Origin: Pectobacterium sp. PL152
GTDB lineage: Bacteria; Pseudomonadota; Gammaproteobacteria; Enterobacterales; Enterobacteriaceae
Reading direction: 5' to 3'
Assembly (NCBI GenBank): GCA_021907015.1
Contig: CP091064.1
Span: forward strand, 1,178,001 to 1,242,000
Length of the DNA: 64,000 nt
Shown here: in pieces, positions 49,959 through 61,745 of the stretch
Layout: the number at the start of each line of letters is the position of its first letter
Numbering within the stretch: the stretch's first letter is position 1
Notes under the pieces: generated by a model
What the model saw: the letters and a program-made list of their open reading frames with translations, nothing else
Database searches by the model: none
What the model was told of the DNA's origin: nothing
Made by a program: the position numbers and the translations under genes

Positions 49959-51995
49959 TTAACGTCTGTCTGGCGCATCCGGCAGCGTGGGCTTCGTCGG
50001 GTCTTCTGGCGTAATCGACACTGGCGCAGTCCCTACGCCGGCTGCACCGCCGTCGTTAATTTTCACTATCGTCCCGGAAATCGTGACGCCCGCGCTATCA
50101 ATCTTGATAAAACCGCCCGGCGCTTTGATGGTCAGGGCCTGCCCCGCTTCCAGCACGATATCCGCGGCTTTCAGGTAGCTGTCCGTATTCACCAGAACGC
50201 GCTGGTGCGCGCCGATCAGCGTCTCTTCAGAGCCGGACATCGTCGTCTGACGACTTCCTTCGATACGGGTAATCTCACCTCCACCGATAAAGCGCTTAAA
50301 CGAAGAACCTATTTTCTGAATAAAGCTTCGGCCAATTTCCTGATGATGGTCCTGACCGATGTTTTCAAAATCGTCCTTGCCTATCGTTCGGTGACGGTGA
50401 CGAGTGACCCGTTGGAACTGATCCTGATCCACGCTGAGGTGCTGATCGCGCCCTACGCTCTGTCGATGGATGTTGTTGATGACACCATCCATATCTTTCT
50501 GCGCGTGATAGTAAATTTGTTCACGCGTTGCCTCATCCTCAAAACGCAGCTCGTTGAAACCGCTGCCTTTATGGGTATCGGTGCGAAGCGTGGTGCGTGT
50601 TTTATGTGCCGGTAAAACATACGGCGTCGGATTGGTGGCGTGGAAAGTACGTCCGGTGATAATCGGCTGATCCGGATCGCCTTCGAGGAAGCTGACGATC
50701 ACTTCATGGCTGATGCGTGGGATGGCGATCATACCGTACTGACCGCCCGCCCAGCCCTGACTGACCCGCACCCAGCAGGAGCTCTGGTCATTGCTCGCAC
50801 CGTAGCGATCCCACGGGAATTGCAGTTTTACCCGACCATACTGGTCGCAGTAGATTTCTTCACCCGCCGGGCCAACGACGGTGGCGATTTGCGGGCCGTC
50901 CACCATCGGTTTGTAGGGCATGGCAGCACGCCACGTCGTCGTGCCTTTCACCACCGCAAAACTGTTGCTCATGGTCGTCGGTTCGCCGCCGCTTTCCTCT
51001 TCCAGCGCCTGCGGCTGCTGCCCGACGTGCGTCACGCTCACCGTCTGCCACACCGCATTCAGCGTCGCATTCGGGTGCTCCGTCAGCGTGAAGGTGTTGC
51101 CCGGCATCAGCCCCGCGCAGTTGGATTCCCCTTCGCTCGTCACCGCCCCTGAGCGCAGCGCATCCAGCCGATAGCCGCTGAACGCCTTGCCGCTCGGGTC
51201 TTGCTTATAGCGCCCCGGATAGTCGTAATGCTGATAGCTTTCTCGCTGGTGCGCCAGCTCGCCGCTCATTTTCTTGTGCGACAGCCCGTAAGCCGGTGTC
51301 TTGAAGCTGTAGTCTTTCAGCTCGACTTCGGCCGTGCTCACCCGCTCCGCGTAGTGGAAGCGCCGGACATATTCACCCTCGCTCAGCCCCTGCGTCGCCA
51401 GATTGAAGAACAGCTCAGGGCCTTTGGTCAGTGCGCCCGCATCGTCGGCAAACACCACCCGGTGTTTACCCTCTTCGTATTCGTGGAAGAAATACATGCC
51501 CTCCTCGGCGGCCAGACGGGTGACAAACGCCAAATCGCTTTCCCGGTACTGTACACAGTATTCCCGCACCGCATGCTCGTTACGCAGCGCAAAGGCGTAG
51601 TCGGTGATGCCAGCCTCTTCCAGCAGCATGCTGATAATGGCTTCCGGTTTCTGCGCCTGAAAAATACGGGCGTTGGTGCGTAACCCCAGTCGCCACAGCG
51701 CCGGACGGACTTCTATCTGATAGCGCGTGCGCCGGAATCCGGTATCGCCCTGCGTGAAGCCACTGACAATCCCGCTGACCCGGCGCTTCAACTCGCCTTC
51801 ATACCAAATCATCAGCTCGCACGGCTGGTCCAGCACCGCGCCGAAATCCACATCCGGCAGCGCGCTCGCCAGACTCAGCGACAGGCTAAAAGGCCGGTTC
51901 AGCCCTTCATCCAGCCTGAAATCCACCACCGCAAAAGTGCCTGCTGCCAGGGCACCGACCTTTACGGTGAACTGTAATCCTGTACTGTTTGCCAC
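49959..51995 (-). CDS. tssI: VgrG spike protein
   Basis: 678 aa, intact. N-terminal gp27-like domain ([23 protein letters not shown]-type [20 protein letters not shown]), gp5-like OB fold ([13 protein letters not shown]) and C-terminal beta-helix (SLTIKAPG-type, [20 protein letters not shown]). No evolved C-terminal effector domain is present; it ends in a short Pro-rich tail. Only 9 nt precede the PAAR-lipase gene. Forms the trimeric T6SS tip carrying PAAR and adaptor-bound effectors. Confidence 0.95.
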   Translation of the reverse strand: MANSTGLQFTVKVGALAAGTFAVVDFRLDEGLNRPFSLSLSLASALPDVDFGAVLDQPCELMIWYEGELKRRVSGIVSGFTQGDTGFRRTRYQIEVRPALWRLGLRTNARIFQAQKPEAIISMLLEEAGITDYAFALRNEHAVREYCVQYRESDLAFVTRLAAEEGMYFFHEYEEGKHRVVFADDAGALTKGPELFFNLATQGLSEGEYVRRFHYAERVSTAEVELKDYSFKTPAYGLSHKKMSGELAHQRESYQHYDYPGRYKQDPSGKAFSGYRLDALRSGAVTSEGESNCAGLMPGNTFTLTEHPNATLNAVWQTVSVTHVGQQPQALEEESGGEPTTMSNSFAVVKGTTTWRAAMPYKPMVDGPQIATVVGPAGEEIYCDQYGRVKLQFPWDRYGASNDQSSCWVRVSQGWAGGQYGMIAIPRISHEVIVSFLEGDPDQPIITGRTFHATNPTPYVLPAHKTRTTLRTDTHKGSGFNELRFEDEATREQIYYHAQKDMDGVINNIHRQSVGRDQHLSVDQDQFQRVTRHRHRTIGKDDFENIGQDHHQEIGRSFIQKIGSSFKRFIGGGEITRIEGSRQTTMSGSEETLIGAHQRVLVNTDSYLKAADIVLEAGQALTIKAPGGFIKIDSAGVTISGTIVKINDGGAAGVGTAPVSITPEDPTKPTLPDAPDRR

Positions 51996-52206
51996 CTGCT
52001 TTCTCCTTCTTCGCCGTTGCCATGGCTACCGCACGCCTCAGGTTACCCCAGAGCGGCATGTCGCTATCCTGATGAAAATGAAAACCTGAGTTGTGGTCTG
52101 AGTCTGCTCACACCACAACTCATGCTGATAAAAACATCATGTTGATAAAACATGACGTTGATGAAACGCCACGCGGGTAAAAAACACCGCCCCAAAGAGA
52201 AACGCA

Positions 52207-52229
52207 GAAAACCCGGGACAAGCCCGGGT
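52207..52229 (-). terminator. Terminator-like hairpin after hcp
   Basis: ACCCGGG-cttgt-CCCGGGT followed by TTTT on the minus strand. It may attenuate transcription into vgrG, so that Hcp is made in excess. Confidence 0.65.
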
Positions 52230-52239
52230 TCGGTAGAAA

Positions 52240-52758
52240 TTACGCTTCGACCGGCGCACGCCAGTCATCGGAACCAGAAGTACCGGCAACCGTGTGCTCC
52301 CAGTCAATTTTGCGGTAGGCCAGTGACACTTCGATCAGTTGGGTGTAGTCCAGTTTTGATGGATCTTGGCAGTGTGGCATTTTGCAGTCGATGTCAACGA
52401 TGGTGGCATCGGTCAGCACGGTAGAGAAGAAGTGCTCTTGCTTACCTTCAACCGACGTGCGGTACCACTTCAGGGTCACAGCTGGCAGCATTTCACCAGA
52501 CGCCAGGGCGTTGTACATCAGCGGAACCGCTTTGTTCAGCGCGACGGTAAATTTGAACGGTTTGTGTACGCGCTGACCGGATGGCTGACCAGACTGCGGG
52601 TCGGTTGGTACGGTGACGATGTGTTTGAATTCCTGTACCAGCATTTCGTCTTCGTGGCCTTCCACATAGATGTTGCCGACAGAATCAGAAGTGAAAGCAC
52701 CCGCGGTGATGTTGCCCTGCGTTTTACCTTCGATGCTGATATAGCATGGAGTTGGCAT
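52240..52758 (-). CDS. tssD: Hcp tube protein
   Basis: 172 aa, intact. Typical Hcp1 features: MPTPCYISIEGKTQGNITAG, VQEFKHIVTVPTDPQSGQPS, GQRVHKPFKFTVALNKAVPL and ISLAYRKIDWEH-like end (VSLAYRKIDWEHTVAGTSGS). Hexamer ring that builds the secreted inner tube. AAGGAGCAAGACT precedes the ATG. Own transcription unit behind a sigma-54-type promoter. Confidence 0.96.
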   Translation of the reverse strand: MPTPCYISIEGKTQGNITAGAFTSDSVGNIYVEGHEDEMLVQEFKHIVTVPTDPQSGQPSGQRVHKPFKFTVALNKAVPLMYNALASGEMLPAVTLKWYRTSVEGKQEHFFSTVLTDATIVDIDCKMPHCQDPSKLDYTQLIEVSLAYRKIDWEHTVAGTSGSDDWRAPVEA

Positions 52759-52824
52759 AGTCTTGCTCCTTGTTGTTGAATAGATTTAGCTGTTTAACAG
52801 AATGAGTAACTTCATCGTCTGTAT

Positions 52825-52840
52825 AGCAAGACACATGCCA
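52825..52840 (-). promoter_or_regulatory. Sigma-54 promoter of hcp
   Basis: TGGCATGTGTCTTGCT on the minus strand: GG and GC separated by exactly 10 nt, the -24/-12 layout. It predicts a start about 55 nt upstream of the hcp ATG. Confidence 0.75.
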
Positions 52841-52902
52841 AAATTTATCTTTATGTTTTATAAAGGAATTTACCTAACAAAAATTTCACCTAAGTAAAAT
52901 TT

Positions 52903-52999
52903 GAGCAAGAAGTTGCGCAGACTTCGCAAATCGTTTGCAGACATTGCGCAAAAAGTGATTTACACCAGAAAGTGAGCAAAAAGTTGCGCAGAATGCGCA
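52903..52999. promoter_or_regulatory. TTGCGCA repeat cluster, candidate VasH enhancer
   Basis: TTGCGCA at 52913, 52944 and 52984 plus TGCGCA at 52994. The first and third lie in a longer repeat, GAGCAAGAAGTTGCGCAGA and GAGCAAAAAGTTGCGCAGA, 71 bp apart. They lie 60-175 bp upstream of the sigma-54 promoter, where activator sites are expected. Confidence 0.55.
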
Positions 53000-53206
53000 G
53001 TTATTCTGAAAATTTGAGTTAGTGATGAATTAACGAAATGAATGACCGATAGAAATAGTGCTTATTAATAGCAAAAAACTATATTTGACGATAAATTGTT
53101 CACTTTCATAACAATAAGAGTAAGCAGTCACTTACATTTTTGTGAAAAACAGGCATAGCAAAATCAGGACATCCTGTAATAAGAAGAGTAATAAAGAGCA
53201 ATAAAA

Positions 53207-53241
53207 ACAAAAAAACGGGTGTTGCTATCACGCAACACCCG
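53207..53241 (-). terminator. Terminator of the T6SS structural operon
   Basis: Perfect 10-bp stem CGGGTGTTGC / GCAACACCCG with a T run on the minus strand. Separates the clpV-to-Sel1 operon from hcp. Confidence 0.85.
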
Positions 53242-53362
53242 CCTGTTTATTGCCACTATTTATGATCCGGCCAGACCGCAATGATCTGCTGGCTCCGCTT
53301 TAACGATTTACTAGCAGCGGTTGCCTATCAGCAAGTGAGCACCGACAAACAACCAACACAGA

Positions 53363-54717
53363 TTACTCTGTTTTCCCCGATGACCAGTGCATTGCCAGCC
53401 GCTGTCCGGCCTTGATTTCATCCGGCTGCATCGCCGCTTCCAGATCGTTACGCGCATGAATAGCTTCGCTCATCCCCTCCGTCGCCGCCATGGCATACCA
53501 GGCGTAGGCATGAATACGATTGCGGGATGCCCCCAGCCCATCCTGACGCATCATCCCCATACGATACTGCGCCATACGGTTACCGTCATTTGCCGCCAGA
53601 CGGTACTGTTTCATCGCCTCAACATAATCCTCTTTGCCGCCTTGCCCCAGCCGCAGCATTTCACCGTAAGCCAGTCGAGATTCGGTGTCTCCTGCTGATG
53701 CCGCTTTGGCATATTCTTCACGCGCACGCGCCAGTTCGTTCGCTTTAAATAACCGTTCACCCAGCTCGCGCTGCGCCCGGATATAGCCCGCGGAGGAGGC
53801 CTGAACCAGATACTGTTCACGTTTTTCATGGGTTGTCTGGCTCTGGCTAAGCAAATAATCTGCCTCGCCCGATCCGCCAGATGCGGCACGCTCCAGCCAA
53901 TAACGCGCCTTTTGCTCATCCCAAGGTAAGCGCTTACCTTCGCGGTATGCCTTGCCCAGCCAAAGCTGTGCTTCAGCGTCGCCTGATGACGCGGCTTTTT
54001 GATACCAGTTCAACGCATTTTCGCCGTCTTCGTGCCGCGCCATCCACAGCTGCGCCTGTGCCTGCCCCAGCGTCGCCGCGCGGAAATACCAACGTTCAGC
54101 CAGATCGCGACGGATAACCACGCCATTGCCCTGTTCATAGCGCTGCGCCAGTTGGTACTGCGCATCCCGATTGCCGAGCTCAGCGGCTTTCAGCAGCCAT
54201 GACACAGCCTCTTTTTCGCCGCCCGCATGCGTCGCGTGCCATTGGGCAACAATCAGCTGCGCAGGGGATAGCCGTTCGCCGCTGAGGATTCAAACGCACT
54301 CAGGCAGGCCGCGACCAGTTTCCCCTGATGCTGAACCTGACAGTCCATTCCAAGCCGATGTCCCGCTTCGCCATTTCCCAGACGCGAGGACGTTGTCCAC
54401 CACTGGCGGGCTGACGGGCTATTCTTTGGCGCCCCCAGTCCGGCCTGATACCAGTCGCCAACCTGAAGTGCGGCGGCAGCGCGCATTTCCTGACTGCCCG
54501 GCAGTTCAGATAGGCCAGATGCCTTCTGCATCCACTGCATCGCCTCGGTGTACTGCGAGCGCGCGGCTAGCGTTTTTGCCAACTGATATTGCGCCTCACC
54601 GTTTCCGCGGTTCGCTGACGCCGCCAATTCCGCTTCAGGCAGCGACGTAACCGGCGCCTGACATGACGCCAGCCAGCAGGCCGAGAGGACTATCAATAAT
54701 TTTTTGTATTTCATCAT
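53363..54717 (-). CDS. Sel1-repeat lipoprotein of the T6SS locus, frameshifted
   Basis: About 450 aa. Lipoprotein signal MKYKKLLIVLSACWLASCQ with lipobox LASC at the cleavage site. Around ten Sel1 repeats follow (GNRDAQYQLAQRYEQGNGVV, GDAEAQLWLGKAYREGKRLP, DTESRLAYGEMLRLGQGG). Start at 54714 or 54717. One frame break near 54250-54265. Last gene of the operon before the terminator. Sel1 lipoproteins in T6SS loci may be assembly or immunity factors; the role is unknown. Confidence 0.75.
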
Positions 54718-54745
54718 GTGCTCAGCATTTTTCCCTTCACGATAA

Positions 54746-56182
54746 TCAGCTGGCAGAGCTACCCTGCTGCAAACGGTATAAGCGAATATTGAAGGCGCGC
54801 AGTTCGTCTTCCATCGCACGCAGCTCCGATGGCGTCAGCGGCTGGCTCTTGATTTTACGCGCCTCAAGCTCCCGCAACCGTATTCCGAAGGGAACATCCG
54901 ACATCAGGTCTTTTTGCATGTCGTAGAGCTTTGATTTCAGGTAGGAGATCGTCACGGTTCGGCGCTGGCGTTCCAGTTCCAGCAGTTGCTGCAAGGTATC
55001 GTTGACTCTGGCGCGCGCCTGTTCGTAACCCTGCGTTTTCGGTTCATCACCCTGTTGGCGTTCAAGCGCGATCTGCCATTGGCGTTCCATCTCCTTCACC
55101 GCCAGCGAATCGGGGTAGAGTTGCTGCATCACGTTTTTCAAGCCGTTGCCATATTGGTACAGGTAGAACGGCGACGCGTTTTTCACCTGTTCCAGCTGTG
55201 CCTGATAGCGGTTGATCAGCTCACCTTCCATGCCCTGCAGTTTCTGTTCACCCAGAACAATACGCACCCGGCGAATATCATTATGATCGGGGGCGGCGGG
55301 CAACGCGTACGCAGGTTGCTGCAGCAGCGCCAGCGCATCCGCTTTCTGATCCTGCCAATACTGCCAACCCGTCATCGCCGCCACAGGCAACGCACAGGTC
55401 AGCAGTCCAGAGACAAACCAGAACCACGCGGGTTTCTGCTTTTTATGCGCCTCAATTTTTAATACCGTCGGCTTCATTTGCCCTTTCTCCCGTCCGATGA
55501 GAATGCTACCTGCGGGCAATGGAGCCTGGCCCGAGCCTGATGAACCACCGCTTTGCACCGTCGCGCCGGGCTCCATGTCCGAATGAAAGAACACCATGGG
55601 CGGAATCTGCATATCCTGCTTTTTCAACTCCTGATCGTCCGACACAATGACAATCTCGGTTTCATCGAACAAATGGGTATAGCCTTCGACGAAGTGCAGC
55701 AGATTCTCGACGCGGGGGATGCGGCTCAAGCCCGAGTTGTGCAGCTTTTCACTCATCAATTGCAGCGCGCGTTCGCAACGATAAACCAGCCGCTTGTGTT
55801 CATGGCTGATGGCGTACTGCCGCACCACCTCGCTGATGCGGGCAATAAACCAGTCCAGCATCTCGATACGCGCCCGTTCCTGATGCACCGGCGGCCAGAA
55901 GTTATCCCACTGCGTCACGATCAGGTTCGCCAGAAACTCACAGCTTTCCGTGAATCCCGTCAATCCCGCCAGCCGCGAACGCGCCAGCGTAAAGTAGATC
56001 GCGGTCTGGAGATCCACGCCCTGCTTTTCAAAGATGGTGGTGGCCATATCGTGTACCAGCATCCAGTCCACATCAGGGCGAGACGCGTGACTCAACTTGT
56101 TAATTTCCGCCCGAAGTGCGTCAAACTCCGGCAGCATCCGTGGATCGCGGCCGACTTTCAGGGCCTGTTGTGCATCTTGCAT
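54746..56182 (-). CDS. vasL: VasL-type TssA family protein
   Basis: 478 aa, intact. N-terminal ImpA-related domain (RAEINKLSHASRPDVDWMLV, WDNFWPPVHQERARIEMLDW), a Gly/Ser linker near residue 215, a membrane segment (PAWFWFVSGLLTCALPVAAM) and a C-terminal VasL domain with coiled-coil helices. VasL proteins are thought to attach the sheath end or baseplate to the membrane. Lies between tssM and the Sel1 gene. Confidence 0.8.
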   Translation of the reverse strand: MQDAQQALKVGRDPRMLPEFDALRAEINKLSHASRPDVDWMLVHDMATTIFEKQGVDLQTAIYFTLARSRLAGLTGFTESCEFLANLIVTQWDNFWPPVHQERARIEMLDWFIARISEVVRQYAISHEHKRLVYRCERALQLMSEKLHNSGLSRIPRVENLLHFVEGYTHLFDETEIVIVSDDQELKKQDMQIPPMVFFHSDMEPGATVQSGGSSGSGQAPLPAGSILIGREKGQMKPTVLKIEAHKKQKPAWFWFVSGLLTCALPVAAMTGWQYWQDQKADALALLQQPAYALPAAPDHNDIRRVRIVLGEQKLQGMEGELINRYQAQLEQVKNASPFYLYQYGNGLKNVMQQLYPDSLAVKEMERQWQIALERQQGDEPKTQGYEQARARVNDTLQQLLELERQRRTVTISYLKSKLYDMQKDLMSDVPFGIRLRELEARKIKSQPLTPSELRAMEDELRAFNIRLYRLQQGSSAS

Positions 56183-56230
56183 ATCACATCATCCAGCAAT
56201 AGGGAGCCTGAACGGGCTCCCGAGAGTTAA

Positions 56231-59200
56231 TTAATAAAGCGAGTCAGGCAGTGTGAACTGGCTGAACAAACCACCGGCAAACGGATTGTGGCTGGCATCG
56301 GTATACACGCGATACGTCATCGCACCGTTCTCCAGCGAGAAACGCACATCAAAGGTGTTCTCATTCACCTGAGTCAGCTGATCGCTATTGATTAACCGGA
56401 ACATCGCCCACGGCCCGTTAAAGCTCAGGCTGCGCGGTGAACGCTCACGATCGTCCGGCACCAGCGTCAGCTTACTTTCGGCCCCGTCGCGCATACTGTT
56501 TGGCCACACCAGCGGCGTTTTCTGGCGACGACCGTGGCTGTATTCCAGCAGTTGTCCATCCAGATTGAGCACGCTACGGCGCTTGTTCGCTGTCAGTTCC
56601 AGCGGTTCCAACACGAAATGCACTTCCAGACTGCCCTGCGCATTAAACAGGGTCTGGCGGATGCGAGTGGCGCGTTCAAGCTGTTTCACCAGTTCAGCCT
56701 GCAACGGCGACGCCATGCCTTCTTCCAGCATGCCGCTTTCCATCATCGCCTTGAGGTTGGTTTGGTAGAAGCTGTCCAGCGTCCCGCCAGCCATGAAGAA
56801 CATTTCCATTTCCGACAGCGGCACATCCTTGTTCGATGACGGGTCGAAGGGGTAACGATCCGCCAGCTTCTCATTGAATGGCTTCACGACTTTATCCAGC
56901 CATTCCTGATTCAGTGACGACATCGCCAGCCCGGTCACCAAACTCGCGCTCTCTCCGGCTAATTGTCCGACCCAGCGATCCAGCGGTGCGGGAAGACTGC
57001 GGGCGTATTGCTGCAAGGCGAATACCGGATCGGCAAATTTATTTCCCTGCCGCGCCTGCACCGCTTTCAACGCCGCCTGCCCCGGATCGGTCGCGTTAAC
57101 GATCTGATCGAGATAGTGATAGAGATCGGTCAGCTTCTGATTGACCTCTTGCACCAGCGGCCCCTGCTCGCCGCGTCCGCTCAGCGCTGCATTGATGGTC
57201 ATAAATGGACGACCGGTACGCGTGTTGATGTTTTGCGCGGTGTCGTTATCGTCATCGGACAGCTTACGAATGCGGGTGTTATCACTGACCGTCGTCAGCA
57301 CGCGCTGGAAAGGCTGATCGTTGCCGGTAATATCCGTGAGAATGTCGAGTGCCTGCTCAGGCGTATCAAGCGTCTGCACATCAATGTTCGCCAGCACTTT
57401 CTGCCATTGGTTGATGTAATCCGTAATGTAGCGATCGTTCACCTGACGCAGAATTTCCCGCCTGTCGGCCTCGCTGAACTGCGCACGCTCACGCTGCCCC
57501 AGCACCCAGGCATCCAGCGCCGTCAGTTCTAACAGCGCTTTGTCCTGCTTGAGGTAATAATCACTAAAGCCGGGGTACGTCAGCAGCCGCGGCACGCTTC
57601 CCGCTTTGTCATTACGCAGGAAAACACTGGATCAAAGGTCGGCCCGACTTCATCACGGATGGCTAAATCCGGTGGTAGCACCTGGGTCGCCTTCATGACC
57701 AGACTCTGATAAACGCGCTGATACATTGGCAGCTTGCTCAGTTCCTGCTGAGCCAGCGTGATCGGCTGATTAAAGGGTGCAAAGGTGCTGATCGCTACCG
57801 CATCTTTCTGCTCACGCGCCTTGTGCCAATCCGTGTGCTCAAGGGCATAATCCAGATGCTGCATCAGCTGTTCCTGCACATTGCCCTGACCGGGAAATGC
57901 CTTCTGCCAACGCTGCGCCATAAACTGTTCGACCAGCGTTTTATTGCGTCCTGACGCATCATCCAGCATCCGCATCACGCGCAGAATCGTCAGCTTTTGT
58001 TCGCTATTGGCAGGTGCCTGATTCAAATCTTCCAGCAGCCCTTGCATCACCGCCGGTAAAAAGCGCTGGTTCAGCATTTGCAGATAGGTGCCTTCAACAT
58101 AAGGCCCAATCTTGCCGCCCTGATACAGGCCAAGGTCGGCTAGCATCGGCGTACGTTCGTGGTAATTACCAAAGGATAAGGTTGCATCGCGAATCAAATT
58201 CAGACGCGGCAGTTGCTGATAGCCGTAGCCCGGCTGCCCTTCCAGTTCATTGGTACCGATAAACGCCTGCGCTTTCGTCAATACGTTACGCCCAGCCTCT
58301 TCATTGACCCGATAGAAATGGTGCCAGCCACCAATCAGCGCCAGACTAGCGAGCAGCATGCAGCCCACGCCGATACTCAGTCGACGTCGGCGATAGAGGC
58401 TATGCAGCCGGTTTTCCCCGCCAGACTGGCCTCAGGAAAAATGACATCAGGGAAAAGACGCTGCACAAAGAACGTATTGGATTCACCGCGCAGCGCAGGA
58501 TTAATCGGCTCAGGCAGTTGATAACGTCGGGAAGCCGACTGCGCAAAGGCATCGAACGGCACGCCTTGCTGATAGACAGAACTGACGTAAACGCCGCGGA
58601 TCAGGAACGCGCGATCCTCGCCCGTCGCTAACGTTTCCGTCAGCACTTCCACCACGTAGTCTTTCACGCCAGCCAGTTGGCGAACAAACGAGAACAGCGA
58701 GTTGCGCACGCTTCTGTCGGACTGCGTCAGCAACATGTCTGGCAGGTTATCATTCAGGTGTGTGACCCACTCATCCCAGAAACGTTCCAGCTCTTCTAAC
58801 CAGTCTTTGCTGTTGCTCGCCTGCGGGGTAAAGGTCACCCTAATACCGCCTGCCGCGCCTCGCGGTTCAACTGGCGATAGACCTTATCGAACCCGCTCAA
58901 CATATCCAGCCGGGTCAGCGCGATATACACCGGTAAACGCGTGTTAATGTTGACGGAAATTTCCTGCAAACGGGCGCGCATGACCTGCGCGTAGGCTTTG
59001 CGATCCGCGACGCCAGCCTGTGCCAGCCAGGAAATATCCAGCGTGAGCACCAGACCGTTGAGCGGCTGACGGCGGCGGTTTTCGCTAAGCCACTGTAGCA
59101 AGTGCTGCCACAGTCGGGCATGGCGCTGTCCGAGCGAATCGCCCTCCAGCTCTGGCTGTGCGAGTAGCTGTCCGCTGGGGTCCCAAATCACCGCGGATTC

Positions 59201-59725
59201 GCCAACCCAACTGCTTACCTGCTGGCCTGCCGCTACGTCTCGCAGCTCCGCATCCAGTTTCGGGTTCATTTTGTTCGCTGGGTTGGCACGATGGATCAGG
59301 CTACTTTTCCCGCTCCCCGCCAAACCAATTGTCAGATACCAGGGCATCGCATACAGCGCTCTTTTCCCCAGTTGGGTCTGAAAGGCTTCCAGCCAGCGAT
59401 CGAGAAACGTTTGCTGGCTGTCGACATACACCTGCAAGGGATCCTGCTCAATCACCTGCTGTTCATGACGCTCTGCACGCATCTGCTGCACGCGACGCCA
59501 GACCATCCAGGCACTATAGGAGAACGCCAGCCACAGCCAGACCAGCGTAAACACCACGCGGCCCCAGATTCCCTGTAACGGGCGTGATTCGCCCACCACC
59601 AAACGCGGCCCCAACCACCAGGCCAGAACCAGCACGACGATCCACAGTAGCACGCCCAACAGCAGCCAGGAGGGTTTCAGTTTAGGCAACTGCTTGCGTA
59701 GAAAGGTTATGATTGTTTTAAACAT
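56231..59725 (-). CDS. tssM: TssM (IcmF) membrane-complex protein, frameshifted
   Basis: About 1,164 aa, the usual length. Two N-terminal membrane helices (LLLGVLLWIVVLVLAWWLG; VVFTLVWLWLAFSYSAWMVW), a cytoplasmic NTPase with Walker A TIGLAGSGKSSLIH and LDISWLAQAG, a third helix (GCMLLASLALIGGW) and the periplasmic domain ending with the IcmF C-terminal fold (MTYRVYTDASHNPFAGGLFS). It forms the trans-envelope channel with TssJ and TssL, which are outside the window. Frame breaks near 58840, 58375 and 57590. Confidence 0.9.
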
Positions 59726-59749
59726 AAGTGACCATTCACTCCGAATGTC

Positions 59750-61173
59750 TTATTTTTTGCGGGATGCCGCCAACCGCTCTACGCGACTGACCATTCCCGG
59801 TTCCCATTGCATCAGGCCCAATTGTTGGCTTTCCTGCCACATGTGCTGATAGTGCTGTGCTGCCAGTGACTTCATCCCTTCTTCGGCGAGTAAATCCGCC
59901 AGTACCAACTCGGCATAAAAGCGGTCACGCGGTTCTTTCAGGCGGCGCATGCGTTCATCTAATAACTGCATCGCCGCCCCAATCCCTTTCTCATCCCGAC
60001 AGGCCGCCGCCTCCGTCGCCAGATCGTCCTGCCGCGCGCCGCCTGCGCCGCGAACAGGCTGGCTGGACTGCAACCACTGGCTACACTTTCCGGTCAAAAG
60101 GGCGCGCCATCGCTGAACGCCAGTTCACGTAGCTCAGGCAAACGCTGAATAAACGCCGAAAGCTCTTCGGCAATCGCCGCCGCGACAGAGGTATGTCCCA
60201 ATCGTGAGGCCACTGAAGCGGACAACATATGGCCATCAAACCAGTAAGGGGCTAGCACCAGGCTTTGTTCTATCCGTTCCCACAGCGCCAAATCAGCCTG
60301 TGCCAGCGCACTTTGGTATTCATCCACGCGATCCGCCGAGACGGGCGCCAGTTGGGTTTTATTCCCCTTGGATGACATCGGCGGTGTGGCAATGCCAGAC
60401 CAAATAGCGTGGCGGCGCAGACGATAGCCAATCGGTGAATCGGGATGACGCTCAACCAGCAGCGCGGCGACGTTCAACTGGGTTTGCCGCCAGCCACGCT
60501 CGTCGGATGAATTAATCTCCACCGAACTGGCTGGCGTCGAGGTCACGCTGGCGCTGGTTTCACTCCCGCCTGTTGCTCCACCGCCGCTGGCCGTCGGCGT
60601 CGGTTTCGCCGTCTGATTCGCCTGTTCCTGCGCCTGCTGCCGCTGTCTGGCACGCTTAATGCCCTGCACCAGTTCATCCATCAGCGCGGCTTTGTCGCTG
60701 ACCAGCTCGCGCCAGCGGGTCGCCACCTGCTCCGTTAACTGCTGCAATTGCTCCAGCTCTGCGCTGGATCCGCTTTCTGCAATACGCGGAAGCACGCTCT
60801 CAAAACGCCGAATAATCTGGATCATCAGCTTCTGCTTCTGAACCGGACTGGCAGGCCAGGCGATCGCCCAATAACTCTCCAGCCAGCTGTCCAGCAGCAT
60901 CAGCGCAGTAGAAAATGGGGTTGCTTTGGCCGGGTGCTGTAAGCAACGCAGTAGCTGCACCAGTACCCGCATGTCTTTGGTTTTGCTTTCCAGCAAGGTC
61001 AGGCAATAACCCGCGACTACGTTAAGGTCGACCTGGTTGTGCGCCAGCGATCCCAGCTTGACCAGTTCCGTCTCGACCTTTTCCCAGAGCGGATCGTCAG
61101 GCAATACCGCCGCGCGCAACCTCTCATCCGGTAACGAGGTTTGCAGGCGTTTACACCAGGGATGTGCATGCAT
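59750..61173 (-). CDS. tssA: TssA cap protein (ImpA N-terminal domain), frameshifted
   Basis: About 475 aa. ImpA-type N-terminal domain (LWEKVETELVKLGSLAHNQV, MLLDSWLESYWAIAWPASPV), a Ser/Thr/Gly linker and a C-terminal helical domain (AAMQLLDERMRRLKEPRDRF). I choose ATG 61173 because AAAGGAGG lies just upstream. One break near 60100. TssA primes and caps the growing sheath. Confidence 0.85.
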
Positions 61174-61184
61174 GAACGCCTCCT

Positions 61185-61745
61185 TTACCAGTGACACTGC
61201 TGACGCAGCGGCGCGAGTGCTTCGCCCAACCCAGCGAGTTCGATACGCAGCGAGTGACCGTCTGCCCCGTTCAGCACCAGTTCGCGATGCCCAATCCAGC
61301 GCTTTAACGCATCAATCGCGGGCAGGCCGCGCCCCGACTCCAGCAGCAGCCCACGGTTACGAATAAACCAGCTGTCTGACACCATTACGCCATCAAGCTG
61401 CGACGTGACGGACTCTCCTGCCCAGGGTTCACTGAGCGTTAAGCGCAAGTGCGTAATGTTGCTGGCACAGCTAATCACCAGCGTGTTGCCATCAGCCAGT
61501 ACGCGGGTGAGCGTCATATCGCCGCTGTCGGCTTCACGTCCCAGTTGAAAGGTATTGCCAGCTATTCTTTTATCCCCTGCGGGGGAGAGCGTACCGCTGC
61601 GTTCCGCTTCCCGCCCCAGCGCGTCATAGCAGGCCAGCCGGAGCTCTGCTGCCGTCTCATTGCGGCACTGCTCCCATAACGACTGCCAGGCGGGATCGGG
61701 CGTCGCAGCGGTTGCCAACAGTAAGGGAGCCATCGTCAGAAACAT
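61185..61745 (-). CDS. vasI: T6SS-associated protein VasI/TagO
   Basis: 186 aa from ATG 61745, which overlaps the vasH stop by one base; intact. Hydrophobic signal peptide ([16 protein letters not shown]), then WQSLWEQCRNETAAELRLAC and DALGREAE, the cysteine-bearing start of TagO/VasI proteins, and beta-rich remainder ending QQCHW. Periplasmic; TagO recruits TssJ or a peptidoglycan hydrolase in other systems. Confidence 0.75.
   Translation of the reverse strand: MFLTMAPLLLATAATPDPAWQSLWEQCRNETAAELRLACYDALGREAERSGTLSPAGDKRIAGNTFQLGREADSGDMTLTRVLADGNTLVISCASNITHLRLTLSEPWAGESVTSQLDGVMVSDSWFIRNRGLLLESGRGLPAIDALKRWIGHRELVLNGADGHSLRIELAGLGEALAPLRQQCHW

Larger units (their letters stand above)
52759..53206. 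other. Long AT-rich regulatory region upstream of hcp
   Basis: 450 bp without a gene. From hcp outward: sigma-54-type promoter (52825-52840), TTGCGCA repeat cluster (52903-52999), then an AT-rich segment (53000-53200) with no recognisable element, which could hold IHF or H-NS sites. Confidence 0.6.
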
